Source of the DNA: Methylocystaceae bacterium | GTDB lineage: Bacteria; Pseudomonadota; Alphaproteobacteria; Rhizobiales; Beijerinckiaceae | Direction: 5' to 3' | Assembly (NCBI GenBank): GCA_014190435.1 | Contig: BJGJ01000014.1 | Span: 1 to 38,276, forward strand | DNA length: 38,276 nucleotides | Part shown: positions 15,878-25,540 of the stretch, piece after piece | Position numbering within the stretch: position 1 is the stretch's first letter | How the letters are laid out: every line of letters begins with the position of its first letter | Translations under genes and position numbers: made by a program | Notes under the pieces: model-generated | Seen by the model: only the letters and a program-made list of their open reading frames with translations | Told to the model about the DNA's origin: nothing | Databases searched by the model: none

Positions 15878-18286
15878 ATGCCAGCTTTCTCGCGGAATCT
15901 GAAACAGTCACTTGACCGCGCACTGGCTTCCGCGCGCGAGCGTCATCATGAATACGCTACTTTAGAACATTTGCTACTTAGTTTAACTGACGACACAGAC
16001 GCAGCAGCAGTTTTGCGCGCCTGCTCTGTCGACTTAGAAGTTTTAAAAAAAAATCTTTTAGATTACATCGATCGCGAACTTGATAATCTCATTAATGAGG
16101 AAGCAGATGAGTGTAAACCAACTGCTGGTTTTCAGCGTGTTGTTCAGAGAGCGATCATTAGCGTTCAGTCATCTGGCCGCGAGGATGTAACTGGCGCAAA
16201 TATTCTGGTTGCTTTATTCGCAGAACGAGAAAGTCATGCAGTCTATTTTCTACAAGAACAAGATATGACGCGCTATGACGCAGTAAATTACATCAGTCAT
16301 GGCATCGCTAAACGTCCTGGCCTATCCGACAGTTCTAAAGCGCCCCGCGGAGTGGATGAGGAGCAAGATCGTAACGACAGTAGAGACGCAAGAGACGGAG
16401 AAAATAGAAAAAAAGAATCCGCTCTAGATGCCTATTGCATAAATCTTAATAAAAAAGCTGAAGCAGGACGTGTAGACCCACTTATCGGACGTGAAGCGGA
16501 GGTATTGAGAACTATTCAGGTTCTTTGTCGTCGACACAAAAATAATCCGCTTTTAATTGGCGATCCTGGCGTGGGTAAAACAGCTATTGCAGAGGGTCTC
16601 GCGCGCAAAATTATTAATCATGAGGTACCAGAAATACTCTCTCAGGCTACTATCTTTGCTCTTGATATGGGTGCATTACTAGCAGGGACGCGTTATAGAG
16701 GCGACTTTGAAGAGAGACTCAAACAAGTTGTTAAAGAAATTGAAAATCATAAGGACGCTGTTTTATTCATTGATGAAATCCACACTGTAATAGGAGCAGG
16801 CGCAACTTCTGGCGGTGCCATGGACGCTTCTAATCTTCTTAAGCCCGCGCTCTCTCAAGGTTCATTGCGGTGCATAGGCTCTACGACCTATAAAGAATAC
16901 AGACAATATTTTGAAAAAGATCGCGCACTCGTGCGCCGTTTTCAAAAGATCGATATCAACGAACCTTCTATATCAGATGCTATCGAGATCATCAAAGGTC
17001 TCAAACCATATTTCGAAGAATTCCATAAAATAAGATATACAGCGGATGCAATAAAATCAGCCGTTGAACTATCTGCGCGGTTTATTCATGATCGTAAATT
17101 GCCTGACAAAGCGATCGACGTCATAGATGAAACTGGCGCGGCGCAGATGTTACTGCCAGAAAACAAACGCAAAAAAACGATTGGCCAAAAAGAAATTGAA
17201 GCAACAATTGCTACTATGGCGCGCATACCGTCCAAAACTGTTTCAAAAGACGATACTGAGATTTTGGCACATCTAGATGAAACGCTGAAACGAGTAGTCT
17301 ACGGGCAGGATAAGGCGCTGCAGGCGTTAACTTCCGCAATAAAGCTCGCGAGGGCCGGACTCAGAGATCCAGAAAAACCAATCGGATGCTATCTTTTTTC
17401 TGGCCCAACAGGCGTTGGTAAAACAGAAGCAGCGAGACAGCTTTCGATATCCTTGGGCATTGAGCTTATTCGTTTTGATATGTCCGAATATATGGAGCGG
17501 CATACTGTAAGTCGCTTACTCGGAGCCCCTCCAGGATATGTGGGATTTGATCAGGGCGGTCTTCTTACTGACGCGATAGATCAACATCCGCATTGTGTGT
17601 TGCTTCTTGATGAGATCGAAAAAGCACATCAAGACCTTTATAATATCTTGTTACAAGTAATGGATCATGGAAAATTAACGGATCATAACGGTAAAACGAT
17701 TGACTTTAGGAATGTCATTTTAATTATGACCACCAATGCTGGAGCCGCTGATTTAGCGCGCGCGCCGATAGGATTCACACGCAATAGAAAAGACAATGAC
17801 GATAATGAAGCTATAAATCGTCTCTTCACGCCTGAATTTAGAAATCGCTTGGATGCCATTGTTCCCTTCAGCCATTTACCTGCTACCGTAATACAGCGCG
17901 TTGTAGATAAGTTTATTATGCAACTTGAAGCTCAATTAGCAGATAGAAATATCACCATTGAATTATCAGATGAAGCGCGTAATTGGCTTGTTGAACATGG
18001 CTATGATGAAGCCATGGGAGCAAGACCCATGTCGCGCATCATTCATCAACACATAAAAACGCCTCTCGCTGATGAGGTATTATTTGGTAGATTAAAGAAT
18101 GGTGGTGCTGTTCGCGTAGTCGTTTTATCAAAAGAGAGCGGTGCAAAGTCTCTAGGATTCATCTATCCTGAAGGACCAGTCCTCCCCAGGCCTGAACGCG
18201 ATATTGTTGAAGCCGGCAAAAAAAGGACAAATAGTTCTAAAACCAAATCTCAGTCGGATAAAGAAGCCGCGACACCTGAAACTTGA
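15878..18286 (+). CDS. clpA: ATP-dependent Clp protease ATP-binding subunit ClpA
   Basis: An AAA+ unfoldase that feeds proteins into ClpP. The 802-residue protein has an N domain (about 1-145) where ClpS docks, a charged linker (about 150-185), and two AAA+ modules. The first has Walker A GDPGVGKT (228-235) and Walker [10 protein letters not shown]; the second has Walker A GPTGVGKT (about 509-516) and Walker [12 protein letters not shown]. The loop APIGFTRN in the second module carries the IGF tripeptide that inserts into ClpP. The last 40 residues are a polar Lys/Ser tail. AGGGG before the ATG and the 11-base gap to clpS support a two-gene operon. No clpP is in the window, so the peptidase must come from elsewhere. 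Confidence 0.97.
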   Translation: MPAFSRNLKQSLDRALASARERHHEYATLEHLLLSLTDDTDAAAVLRACSVDLEVLKKNLLDYIDRELDNLINEEADECKPTAGFQRVVQRAIISVQSSGREDVTGANILVALFAERESHAVYFLQEQDMTRYDAVNYISHGIAKRPGLSDSSKAPRGVDEEQDRNDSRDARDGENRKKESALDAYCINLNKKAEAGRVDPLIGREAEVLRTIQVLCRRHKNNPLLIGDPGVGKTAIAEGLARKIINHEVPEILSQATIFALDMGALLAGTRYRGDFEERLKQVVKEIENHKDAVLFIDEIHTVIGAGATSGGAMDASNLLKPALSQGSLRCIGSTTYKEYRQYFEKDRALVRRFQKIDINEPSISDAIEIIKGLKPYFEEFHKIRYTADAIKSAVELSARFIHDRKLPDKAIDVIDETGAAQMLLPENKRKKTIGQKEIEATIATMARIPSKTVSKDDTEILAHLDETLKRVVYGQDKALQALTSAIKLARAGLRDPEKPIGCYLFSGPTGVGKTEAARQLSISLGIELIRFDMSEYMERHTVSRLLGAPPGYVGFDQGGLLTDAIDQHPHCVLLLDEIEKAHQDLYNILLQVMDHGKLTDHNGKTIDFRNVILIMTTNAGAADLARAPIGFTRNRKDNDDNEAINRLFTPEFRNRLDAIVPFSHLPATVIQRVVDKFIMQLEAQLADRNITIELSDEARNWLVEHGYDEAMGARPMSRIIHQHIKTPLADEVLFGRLKNGGAVRVVVLSKESGAKSLGFIYPEGPVLPRPERDIVEAGKKRTNSSKTKSQSDKEAATPET

Positions 18287-18320
18287 TCAATGTAATTGGA
18301 TTAAGGATCAGTTAGAGGGT

Positions 18321-21311
18321 TTAACGCACCGACTTCGGTGGTGCACACTTCTGAGAGGCCATTGGCTTTTTAGCTAATGCTTGAGCAAGATAACGACCCG
18401 TGTGACTTCTTGTAGCCTTTACAATTTCAGCCGGCGGGCCTGCCGCTACGATCTCGCCTCCCCCGTCTCCGCCCTCTGGGCCAAGATCAATAATCCAATC
18501 TGCTGTTTTTATAACCTCAAGATTATGTTCAATTACGACAACTGTGTTGCCTTGCTCAACAAGCTCATGAAGCACTTCCAATAATTTTGCCACATCATGA
18601 AAATGTAGGCCTGTTGTTGGCTCATCAAGAATATAGAGGGTACGCCCAGTTGAGCGCTTGGAGAGTTCTTTGGAAAGCTTAATACGCTGAGCTTCGCCAC
18701 CTGATAATGTCGTCGCCTGTTGGCCAACATGAATGTAATCTAACCCGACACGTTTAAGCGTTTCCATTTTTTCTCTTATGGCTGGAACAGCTTTAAACAA
18801 ATGAGAAGCTTCTTCGACAGTCATATCTAACACATCAGCAATAGATTTATCTCGATATTTAACCTCTAAAGTCTCACGGCCGTAACGTTTACCCTTACAA
18901 ACATCACAGGTTACATAAACATCAGGAAGAAAATGCATTTCGATTTTAATGACGCCATCGCCTTGGCACGCTTCACACCGTCCCCCTTTCACATTGAAGG
19001 AAAATCTTCCTGGCGCATAACCGCGCGCCTTTGCTTCTGGCAGTCCTGCAAACCACTCGCGGATCGGCGTGAAAGCGCCTGTATAAGTTGCCGGATTTGA
19101 GCGTGGCGTGCGTCCAATTGGCGACTGGTCAATATCGATTATTTTATCGATTTGCTCGAGACCTAAAAGATTATCAAATGGCGCGGCCTGTTCATGGGCA
19201 TTATTGAGACGTCTGGCAATCGATTTATATAAAGTTTCGATGACTAGCGTTGATTTGCCTCCACCAGATACCCCCGTAACGACAGTAAATAATCCAAGCG
19301 GTATTTCGGCACTAACATTTTTTAAATTATTACCCTTAGCACCAATCAATTTCAGCCAGCGTCCAGAAACTGGCTTTCGAAGCTTATGACGGAGCACAAT
19401 CTGTTTGGCTCCAGAAAGATATTGACCAGTAATTGATTTGGAATTGGCTATAATGTCTTTAGGCGCGCCTTGAGCGACGATTTCTCCTCCATGTATTCCT
19501 GCGCCAGGACCAACATCAACAACATAATCTGCTGAGAGAATGGCGTCTTCATCATGTTCGACAACAATAACGCTATTGCCTAAGTCACGGAGTCTTCTGA
19601 GAGTATCAAGCAATCGGTCATTGTCTCGTTGATGTAATCCAATTGAGGGTTCATCAAGAACATATAAAACGCCTGTTAATCCAGAGCCTATTTGTGACGC
19701 AAGCCTAATTCTTTGACTTTCCCCACCAGATAACGTGCCGGAATTTCTTGAGAGGGTGAGATAATCAAGGCCTACATCAAGAAGAAATGTTAATCGCTCC
19801 CTGATTTCTTTTAATATTCGATAAGCGATCTCATTACGTTTCTCATTTAGCTTATTAGGCAGATCGTCAAACCAGGCCAGCGCTTCTCTAACAGAAAGCT
19901 CAGAAATTTCTCCAATATGCTTATCTGATATTTTAACAGCAAGAGCCTCTGGTTTTAATCTAAATCCCTCACAAGATAAGCAGGAGGTTGCTGACATGAA
20001 ACGTCCAATATCATCTCGAGCCCATTCACTATCTGTTTCTAGATAACGACGCTCAAGATTAATAACGACACCCTCAAATGGCTTTTTAACTGAATATGCT
20101 CGAAACCCGTCATCATAATTAAATTTAATCTCCTCATCGCCAGACCCAAAAAGGATTACATTCCTAATTTTTACCGGCAAATCTTCAAAGGGATTTTCTA
20201 ACCTAAATTTGTAGTGTTTTCCCAAAGACTCCAGGGTTTGCATATAATAGGGCGAAGAGGATTTCGCCCATGGAGCTATAGCTCCCTTGCGTAATGTTAA
20301 TTTTTGGTTTGGCACAACGAGATCTGGATCAATTTTTTGCTCATGCCCAATTCCTCCACAAGTTGGGCATGCGCCAAACGGATTATTAAATGAGAAAAGC
20401 CTTGGTTCAATTTCAGTTATTGTAAAACCAGAAACTGGGCAGGCAAATTTTGATGAAAAAAGAATATGCGATGCAGCATAGTGGCTTAAAGTGTTTGGAC
20501 TTACGACAGCGGGAGCTATATTCTTATTCGCTTGCTTACCTGCATCAGCAAATTCTATTACAGCAAGTCCATTTGATAACTCAAGCGCAGTTTCAAAGCT
20601 ATCAGCAAGCCTCGCCTCAAGCTCATTGCTTACAACAATACGATCAACCACAACGTCAATATCATGCTTAAATTTTTTATCTAACGTGGGCGTATCATTT
20701 ATATCGTAATATTTTCCATCTATTTTTAATCTCTGAAAACCCCGTCTGGTATAATCTGCGATCTCTTTTTTATATTCTCCCTTGCGCCCCCGCACGACCG
20801 GTGCCAAGAGATAAAGTCGAGTTCCTTCAGCCAAGGACATAACGCGATCAACCATTTGAGAAACCGTTTGGCTTTCAATCGGCAAACCAGTTGCTGGAGA
20901 ATATGGCGTTCCGACACGCGCCCAAAGCAATCGCATGTAATCGTGGATTTCAGTTACAGTGCCGACGGTAGACCGTGGATTTTTTGATGTGGTTTTCTGT
21001 TCAATAGAAATCGCGGGCGATAGGCCGTCAATTTGGTCTACATCTGGTTTTTGCATCATTTCAAGAAATTGACGTGCATAGGCTGACAAAGACTCTACAT
21101 AACGACGCTGTCCCTCAGCATAAATTGTATCAAAAGCTAATGACGATTTTCCTGATCCTGACAGACCAGTAAAAACTACAAATTTATCTCTTGGGATAAT
21201 TAAATCTACATTTTTGAGATTATGTTCGCGCGCCCCTCGAATGGCGATCACGCGTTGATCGGAAAAAAGCTGGTCAATGCCTTTGTCTGTTTTTTTGTTT
21301 TTATTGGCCAT
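18321..21311 (-). CDS. uvrA: Excinuclease ABC subunit UvrA
   Basis: Damage-recognition ATPase of nucleotide excision repair, loading UvrB at lesions. The 996-residue protein has two ABC modules. The first Walker A is GLSGSGKSS (49-57) with the [12 protein letters not shown] signature; the second is [11 protein letters not shown] with [11 protein letters not shown]. Zinc modules are complete: CPVSGF and CPTCGG in the first half, and CEACQGDG...CDVCKGKR in the second. A 20-residue polar N-terminal extension precedes the usual beginning, [12 protein letters not shown], so the true start might be shorter, though no later ATG fits. It converges on clpA with 34 bases between. Its upstream region does not contain a GAAC-N7-GAAC LexA box, unlike ssb. 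Confidence 0.97.
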   Translation of the reverse strand: MANKNKKTDKGIDQLFSDQRVIAIRGAREHNLKNVDLIIPRDKFVVFTGLSGSGKSSLAFDTIYAEGQRRYVESLSAYARQFLEMMQKPDVDQIDGLSPAISIEQKTTSKNPRSTVGTVTEIHDYMRLLWARVGTPYSPATGLPIESQTVSQMVDRVMSLAEGTRLYLLAPVVRGRKGEYKKEIADYTRRGFQRLKIDGKYYDINDTPTLDKKFKHDIDVVVDRIVVSNELEARLADSFETALELSNGLAVIEFADAGKQANKNIAPAVVSPNTLSHYAASHILFSSKFACPVSGFTITEIEPRLFSFNNPFGACPTCGGIGHEQKIDPDLVVPNQKLTLRKGAIAPWAKSSSPYYMQTLESLGKHYKFRLENPFEDLPVKIRNVILFGSGDEEIKFNYDDGFRAYSVKKPFEGVVINLERRYLETDSEWARDDIGRFMSATSCLSCEGFRLKPEALAVKISDKHIGEISELSVREALAWFDDLPNKLNEKRNEIAYRILKEIRERLTFLLDVGLDYLTLSRNSGTLSGGESQRIRLASQIGSGLTGVLYVLDEPSIGLHQRDNDRLLDTLRRLRDLGNSVIVVEHDEDAILSADYVVDVGPGAGIHGGEIVAQGAPKDIIANSKSITGQYLSGAKQIVLRHKLRKPVSGRWLKLIGAKGNNLKNVSAEIPLGLFTVVTGVSGGGKSTLVIETLYKSIARRLNNAHEQAAPFDNLLGLEQIDKIIDIDQSPIGRTPRSNPATYTGAFTPIREWFAGLPEAKARGYAPGRFSFNVKGGRCEACQGDGVIKIEMHFLPDVYVTCDVCKGKRYGRETLEVKYRDKSIADVLDMTVEEASHLFKAVPAIREKMETLKRVGLDYIHVGQQATTLSGGEAQRIKLSKELSKRSTGRTLYILDEPTTGLHFHDVAKLLEVLHELVEQGNTVVVIEHNLEVIKTADWIIDLGPEGGDGGGEIVAAGPPAEIVKATRSHTGRYLAQALAKKPMASQKCAPPKSVR

Positions 21312-21423
21312 GTGTTGCGCTAGGTTTCATGTTGAGGGATCAATAAGTCTTAATACCTGCCATGCTGCCGGTCTCAAATCCACCCTGTTGCCTGTAAGTC
21401 TGGAGAGTTCTATCAGCTGGAGA

Positions 21424-22701
21424 ATGAACGCACTGCCCCCTCCAGCTGCCACAGCTCGTCCCCAACGTCTTTACATACAAGTCCTCGTCGCCATCATCCT
21501 TGGGGCGCTTTTTGGTGCCCTTGCTCCAGAATTTGCTTCAACCGACTGGGTAAAGGCGCTTGGAGAGGGTTTCATCAAATTAATTAAAATGGTTATCGCG
21601 CCTATCATATTTTGCACGGTAGTATCTGGTATTTCCCAAATAGAGGACGCCCGCAAAGTTGGTAGAGTTGGGCTGAAAGCGCTGATTTATTTTGAACTCG
21701 TTTCAACGCTTGCGCTTATGTTGGGTCTTCTCGTTGGCAACATCACAAAAATTGGTCAAGGCCTATCTGCTCAAGCAGACGTCGAAAGCATAGAAAAATA
21801 TGTAGATTTAGCCCAAAAACGTAAAAGCGTTGACTTCCTTCTCGACATTATTCCCGACAGCGTGATTGGCGCATTTGCCAAAGGCGAAGTCTTACAAGTT
21901 TTACTGTTTTCAGTACTTTTTGGCTTTTCTTTACTTATCCTTGGAGATCGGGCGGAAAAACTACGCATTTTTATTGACGACACGGGAAAGGCAATGTTTG
22001 GAGTCATCGCCATTGTCATGAAAGCAGCTCCAATCGGGGCTTTTGGCGCAATGGCCTATGCAATCGGTAAATATGGTTCTCTTGCCCTAATCTCATTGAT
22101 TGGGTTGGTCGGGGCTTTTTATCTTACCGCCGCTTTATTTATCACTTTTGTGCTTGGCTACATCTCATGGTGCCAAGGATTTAATATTTTCCATCTTTTG
22201 AGCTATCTAAAAGATGAATTGTTCATTGTATTAGGTACCTCCTCCTCTGAAAGCGCCCTGCCCGCGCTCATAGAAAAATTAGAGAGGCTTGGATGTTCCA
22301 AATCCGTCGTCGGACTTGTTGTTCCCACAGGCTATTCATTTAATTTAGATGGCACGAATATCTATATGACCCTGGCTACTCTTTTTATTGCTCATGCAAT
22401 GGGCATCGATCTGAGCCTAACGGATCAGGGCATTATCCTCATTGTCGCCATGCTTACCTCAAAAGGTTCTAGTGGCGTCTCTGGTGCGGGATTTATTACG
22501 CTTGCGGCGACGCTGGCTTCTGTTGACGCGAGATTGGTGCCGGGCATGTCTTTATTGCTAGGCGTAGATAAATTCATGTCTGAGTGTCGCGCTTTAACAA
22601 ATTTCATCGGCAATAGCGTCGCGACAATTGTTATTTCAGCCTGGGAAGGGGAACTTGATCGCGATCAACTCAAATCTGAGCTGAACCGTAAAATCTTTTA
22701 A
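21424..22701 (+). CDS. dctA: C4-dicarboxylate:cation symporter DctA
   Basis: Imports succinate, fumarate and malate with protons or sodium across the inner membrane. The 425-residue protein has the family helices and signatures: GTSSSESALPALIEKLE (re-entrant loop), PTGYSFNLDGTNIYM (substrate and cation site), SKGSSGVSGAGFI (second re-entrant loop) and DKFMSECRALTNFIGNSVATIVI. These favour DctA over glutamate carriers. The frame is open back to 21277, overlapping uvrA; I chose the ATG at 21424 because the protein then begins as expected and GGAG is adjacent, though its spacing of one base is poor. Only 112 bases separate it from uvrA, which reads the other way. Expression control is not visible; no sigma-54 site was found. 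Confidence 0.93.
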   Translation: MNALPPPAATARPQRLYIQVLVAIILGALFGALAPEFASTDWVKALGEGFIKLIKMVIAPIIFCTVVSGISQIEDARKVGRVGLKALIYFELVSTLALMLGLLVGNITKIGQGLSAQADVESIEKYVDLAQKRKSVDFLLDIIPDSVIGAFAKGEVLQVLLFSVLFGFSLLILGDRAEKLRIFIDDTGKAMFGVIAIVMKAAPIGAFGAMAYAIGKYGSLALISLIGLVGAFYLTAALFITFVLGYISWCQGFNIFHLLSYLKDELFIVLGTSSSESALPALIEKLERLGCSKSVVGLVVPTGYSFNLDGTNIYMTLATLFIAHAMGIDLSLTDQGIILIVAMLTSKGSSGVSGAGFITLAATLASVDARLVPGMSLLLGVDKFMSECRALTNFIGNSVATIVISAWEGELDRDQLKSELNRKIF

Positions 22702-22788
22702 CCTCTCTAGCTCGCTCAGAAAGAGCCTCACGCTGGGGAGCGGATGCTTTCTTGCGCCTACCTTGCATAGCCTGCTAGACGTATGATA

Positions 22789-22803
22789 GAACATATCATG
22801 AAC
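22789..22803. promoter_or_regulatory. LexA (SOS) box upstream of ssb
   Basis: GAAC, seven bases (ATATCAT), GAAC: an exact match to the direct-repeat LexA operator of alphaproteobacteria. It lies 109 bases before the ssb ATG, so ssb should be derepressed by DNA damage. It sits inside a short inverted repeat (ATGATA at 22783-22788, TATCAT at 22794-22799). Confidence 0.75.
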
Positions 22804-22912
22804 AAAAGAGCGTGCCTCTTGACGGATCAGCTGTGGACAATGCGTCATGGCGCAACTGAACGCCAAAGCTTTAGACTAAACTGTGGGGCATCTGTTGAGT
22901 GGAGCGACATCT

Positions 22913-23422
22913 ATGGCGGGAAGCATTAACAAAGTAATTTTAATCGGCAATCTTGGTCGAGATCCAGAGGCGCGCACGATGCCTTCAGGAGATCGCGTAG
23001 TCTCTTTTTCTGTCGCGACAACCGAGTCTTGGCGAGATAAAAATACGGGAGAAAGAAAAGATCGGACGGAGTGGCATAACGTATCAATTTTTAATGATAA
23101 TCTGGGTAAAATTGCTGAGCAATATTGCCGTAAAGGCTCAAAAGTTTACCTTGAGGGTCAGCTTCAGACACGGGAATATACCGATAAGGAAGGCAATCAA
23201 CGCAAGGCGACAGAAGTTGTTTTACAACGGTTTAGGGGAGAATTGACGCTTCTCGACAGTAAATCTGGCGGACGCGGAGAAAATGATTACGAGGCAGCTG
23301 GATCAAACGAAGGGAGCGCCGCCTTTGGGCGTTCATCTCCTATGGAGCGCACGCCACTAGATCGCCACGAGCAATCAAGCGGTAAGCTTTCCGAGCAGCT
23401 GGACGATGATATTCCCTTCTAG
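22913..23422 (+). CDS. ssb: Single-stranded DNA-binding protein
   Basis: Coats single-stranded DNA in replication, recombination and repair. The 169-residue protein has an OB-fold DNA-binding domain (about 1-112) starting AGSINKVILIGNLGRDPE, then a polar linker, and the acidic tip DDDIPF that docks partner proteins. The frame opens at an earlier codon, 22883, but the ATG at 22913 gives the family N-terminus and has GGAG seven bases upstream. A perfect LexA box lies 109 bases before it. In many alphaproteobacteria ssb stands directly divergent from uvrA; here dctA lies between them. The small membrane protein gene follows after 98 bases. Confidence 0.97.
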   Translation: MAGSINKVILIGNLGRDPEARTMPSGDRVVSFSVATTESWRDKNTGERKDRTEWHNVSIFNDNLGKIAEQYCRKGSKVYLEGQLQTREYTDKEGNQRKATEVVLQRFRGELTLLDSKSGGRGENDYEAAGSNEGSAAFGRSSPMERTPLDRHEQSSGKLSEQLDDDIPF

Positions 23423-23520
23423 ACTTCGAAAGGCTCGCTATTGCAATGATTTGCCCTTTGCGATAGCACCGCCGTATAGAGTGATTTTACCTCCAAAAAT
23501 TGTGAACGTAGTATTCTTCG

Positions 23521-23754
23521 ATGAGCCAAAAGCCGATCAACTATTTACATTTGTCGACAATTGTCGCTGTCGCCATTCTTGTCGGCACTGAACTCGTGGG
23601 CGCTTCTTGGGCTGCGGGTTGGGCGCTTGGCGGGCTATTCCAGCTAGACCCAATGATCAGTCGAGTGATTGAAATAGCTTTCTCGGTATTGGGCTTTATC
23701 GGCCTCTATTTTTTTATGCGCACGGCTCTCCGCAACGAACCAATTCGCGGGTAA
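23521..23754 (+). CDS. Small two-helix membrane protein, conserved hypothetical type
   Basis: A 77-residue protein with two hydrophobic helices: about 11-40 (STIVAVAILVGTELVGASWA and onward) and about 46-67 (VIEIAFSVLGFIGLYFF). The segment GASWAAGWALGGLFQL between them is a pattern I have seen in small alphaproteobacterial membrane proteins of unknown role. A short basic C-terminus (RTALRNEPIRG) follows the second helix, so both ends are probably cytosolic. The ATG at 23521 has no strong ribosome binding site. It may share the ssb transcript. No function can be assigned. Confidence 0.7.
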   Translation: MSQKPINYLHLSTIVAVAILVGTELVGASWAAGWALGGLFQLDPMISRVIEIAFSVLGFIGLYFFMRTALRNEPIRG

Positions 23755-23873
23755 CCCCATCGAGCTGCGAGTGGTTGAGATCAACGCGGCTGGTTTATGT
23801 TTAAGACACTCAAATCATTTTAAAGCATGGCTCAACAACTGCTTTGCTTGGCGATCAACCGAAGGATCCCTTC

Positions 23874-25457
23874 ATGATTGAGAAACAGGACAGACGCTCC
23901 TTTCTCAAAGTCGCCGCTGCAACCAGCGCCTTGGGAGCGCTTCGCCCAACTGAGGGGCTCGCCAGCTCAAAAATAGCTAATATGAAACTTGGAGAACCAG
24001 CGCTCTTCTCATTTGATCTCCTGAAACAACTGGCACAAAGACTCATAAAAGAACCCTACCGAAAACCAAATATTCCTGCGCCGCAGATCACATCGCAAAT
24101 TGATTATGAAGAATGGGGCCGGATTTCTTACAATACTGATCATGCGCTCTATGCTGATACAAACGATTTATTCCCAATTGAATTTTTCCATCTTGGTATG
24201 TTTTTTAAAAAAGCTGTTCGTATAAATGTTTTGCAAGACGGACAAGCGCGTGAAGTAATTTATGATCCATCTTATTTTAATATGCCTGAAAACTCTGTAG
24301 CCCATGGACTTCCTGCCGGGGCCGGCTTTGCTGGATTTCGACTCCAAGAATCTAAACAAGGCAAGCTAGATTGGAAAAAGAATGATTGGGTTGCTTTTCT
24401 GGGCGCTTCCTATTTCCGGGCTATCGGCGAATTAGCACAATATGGTTTATCAGCCCGAGGCGTTGCGCTGGACACATGGCAGTCAGGAACGAATGAAGAG
24501 TTTCCAGACTTTACTGAAATTTATATAGGGCCAGAAACAACTGAGGGCGTAATTTTACATGCGCTGCTTGAGGGCCCCTCAATCACAGGTGCCTATCGGT
24601 TTCTCATGACACGCGGCAAGGGCGTTGTGATGGATATTGATTGCGCCCTTTTTTTGCGCGCAGGTTTCACGCGTTTCGGTCTGGCACCGCTAACCTCGAT
24701 GTATTGGTTTTCAGAAACCGTAAAACCTACTGCAGTGGATTGGCGGCCTGAAGTTCATGACTCTGATGGCTTGAGTATCTGGACTGGAAGCGGTGAACGT
24801 TTATGGCGTCCACTTAATAATCCTACTCGTGTTATGGCCTCTGCCTTTGGGGATACTAACCCCAAAGGTTTTGGTCTTATGCAGCGTGACCGTAATTTTG
24901 ATCATTATCTTGACGGCGTCTTCTACGATCGACGTCCAAGCGTTTGGATTGAACCAAAAGGCGATTGGGGCAAAGGCGCCATACAGCTCATTGAAATTCC
25001 AACTGATGACGAAATTCACGACAATATCGTCGCCATGTGGGTTCCTGAAAAGCCAGCTGTGGCTGGAGCCAGCTTTGATCTGTCCTACCGTCTTCATTGG
25101 CTGGCGGATGAACCCTACCCCACGCCTCTTGCACGTTGCGTTGCTACGCGTCTGGGCAATGGCGGCCAACCAGGTAAGCCGCGGCCAAAAGGTGTGCGTA
25201 AATTTATGGTTGAGTTCCAAGGCGAGCCATTAGCGAAATTGGCCTTTGGACAAAAGCCGGAAGCGGTACTCTGGGCCTCGCGCGGCGCGTTTTCTTATGT
25301 CTTTACTGAAGCTGTCTTTGACGGTGTGGCAGGCCATTGGCGTGCGCAATTCGACCTAACAGTTGAGGGCCAGGAACCCGTTGAAATGCGTCTTTATCTT
25401 AAACTTCAGGATGTTATTTTATCTGAAAACTGGCTCTACCAATACCATCCATTCTGA
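23874..25457 (+). CDS. Periplasmic glucan biosynthesis protein, OpgD/MdoG family
   Basis: MdoG-family proteins build or trim beta-glucan backbones in the periplasm, which matter in low-osmolarity conditions. The 527-residue protein begins with a twin-arginine signal (DRRSFLKVAAATSALGAL, Arg7-Arg8), so it is exported folded by Tat, as is known for OpgD. The mature protein has the family pattern: SFDLLKQLAQ near residue 45, YDPSYFNM, GFAGFRL, the FLGASYFRAIG block (about 169-179), LAPLTSMYWFSE, and a C-terminal immunoglobulin-like domain from about 390 with YRLHW. It fits OpgD better than OpgG because of the Tat signal. I chose the ATG at 23874 with AAGGA eight bases upstream over an earlier TTG. 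The glucosyltransferase opgH is not in the window. A methyltransferase gene follows. Confidence 0.92.
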   Translation: MIEKQDRRSFLKVAAATSALGALRPTEGLASSKIANMKLGEPALFSFDLLKQLAQRLIKEPYRKPNIPAPQITSQIDYEEWGRISYNTDHALYADTNDLFPIEFFHLGMFFKKAVRINVLQDGQAREVIYDPSYFNMPENSVAHGLPAGAGFAGFRLQESKQGKLDWKKNDWVAFLGASYFRAIGELAQYGLSARGVALDTWQSGTNEEFPDFTEIYIGPETTEGVILHALLEGPSITGAYRFLMTRGKGVVMDIDCALFLRAGFTRFGLAPLTSMYWFSETVKPTAVDWRPEVHDSDGLSIWTGSGERLWRPLNNPTRVMASAFGDTNPKGFGLMQRDRNFDHYLDGVFYDRRPSVWIEPKGDWGKGAIQLIEIPTDDEIHDNIVAMWVPEKPAVAGASFDLSYRLHWLADEPYPTPLARCVATRLGNGGQPGKPRPKGVRKFMVEFQGEPLAKLAFGQKPEAVLWASRGAFSYVFTEAVFDGVAGHWRAQFDLTVEGQEPVEMRLYLKLQDVILSENWLYQYHPF

Positions 25458-25540
25458 TAACGCCAGCGTTGACAGCCTGTTCAGACGCAAGCATGAACAG
25501 AACTAGAAAAATCGATAAATATGGGCCTCAAGGTCAGAAT

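Noticed and set aside
18325-18350. GC-rich hairpin (GCACC...GGTGC) at the uvrA 3' end as a bidirectional terminator
   Set aside because: It lies in the last codons of uvrA, has a bulge, and no T run follows on either strand.
21312-21423. A LexA box for uvrA in the uvrA-dctA gap
   Set aside because: The nearest candidate, GTTG-N7-TTTC at about 21313-21327, departs from GTTC-N7-GTTC at two key positions.
24793-25233. Long open frames on both strands inside the OpgD-like gene (up to 146 codons)
   Set aside because: They lie wholly within a well-supported gene and their translations show no domain or proper start signal.
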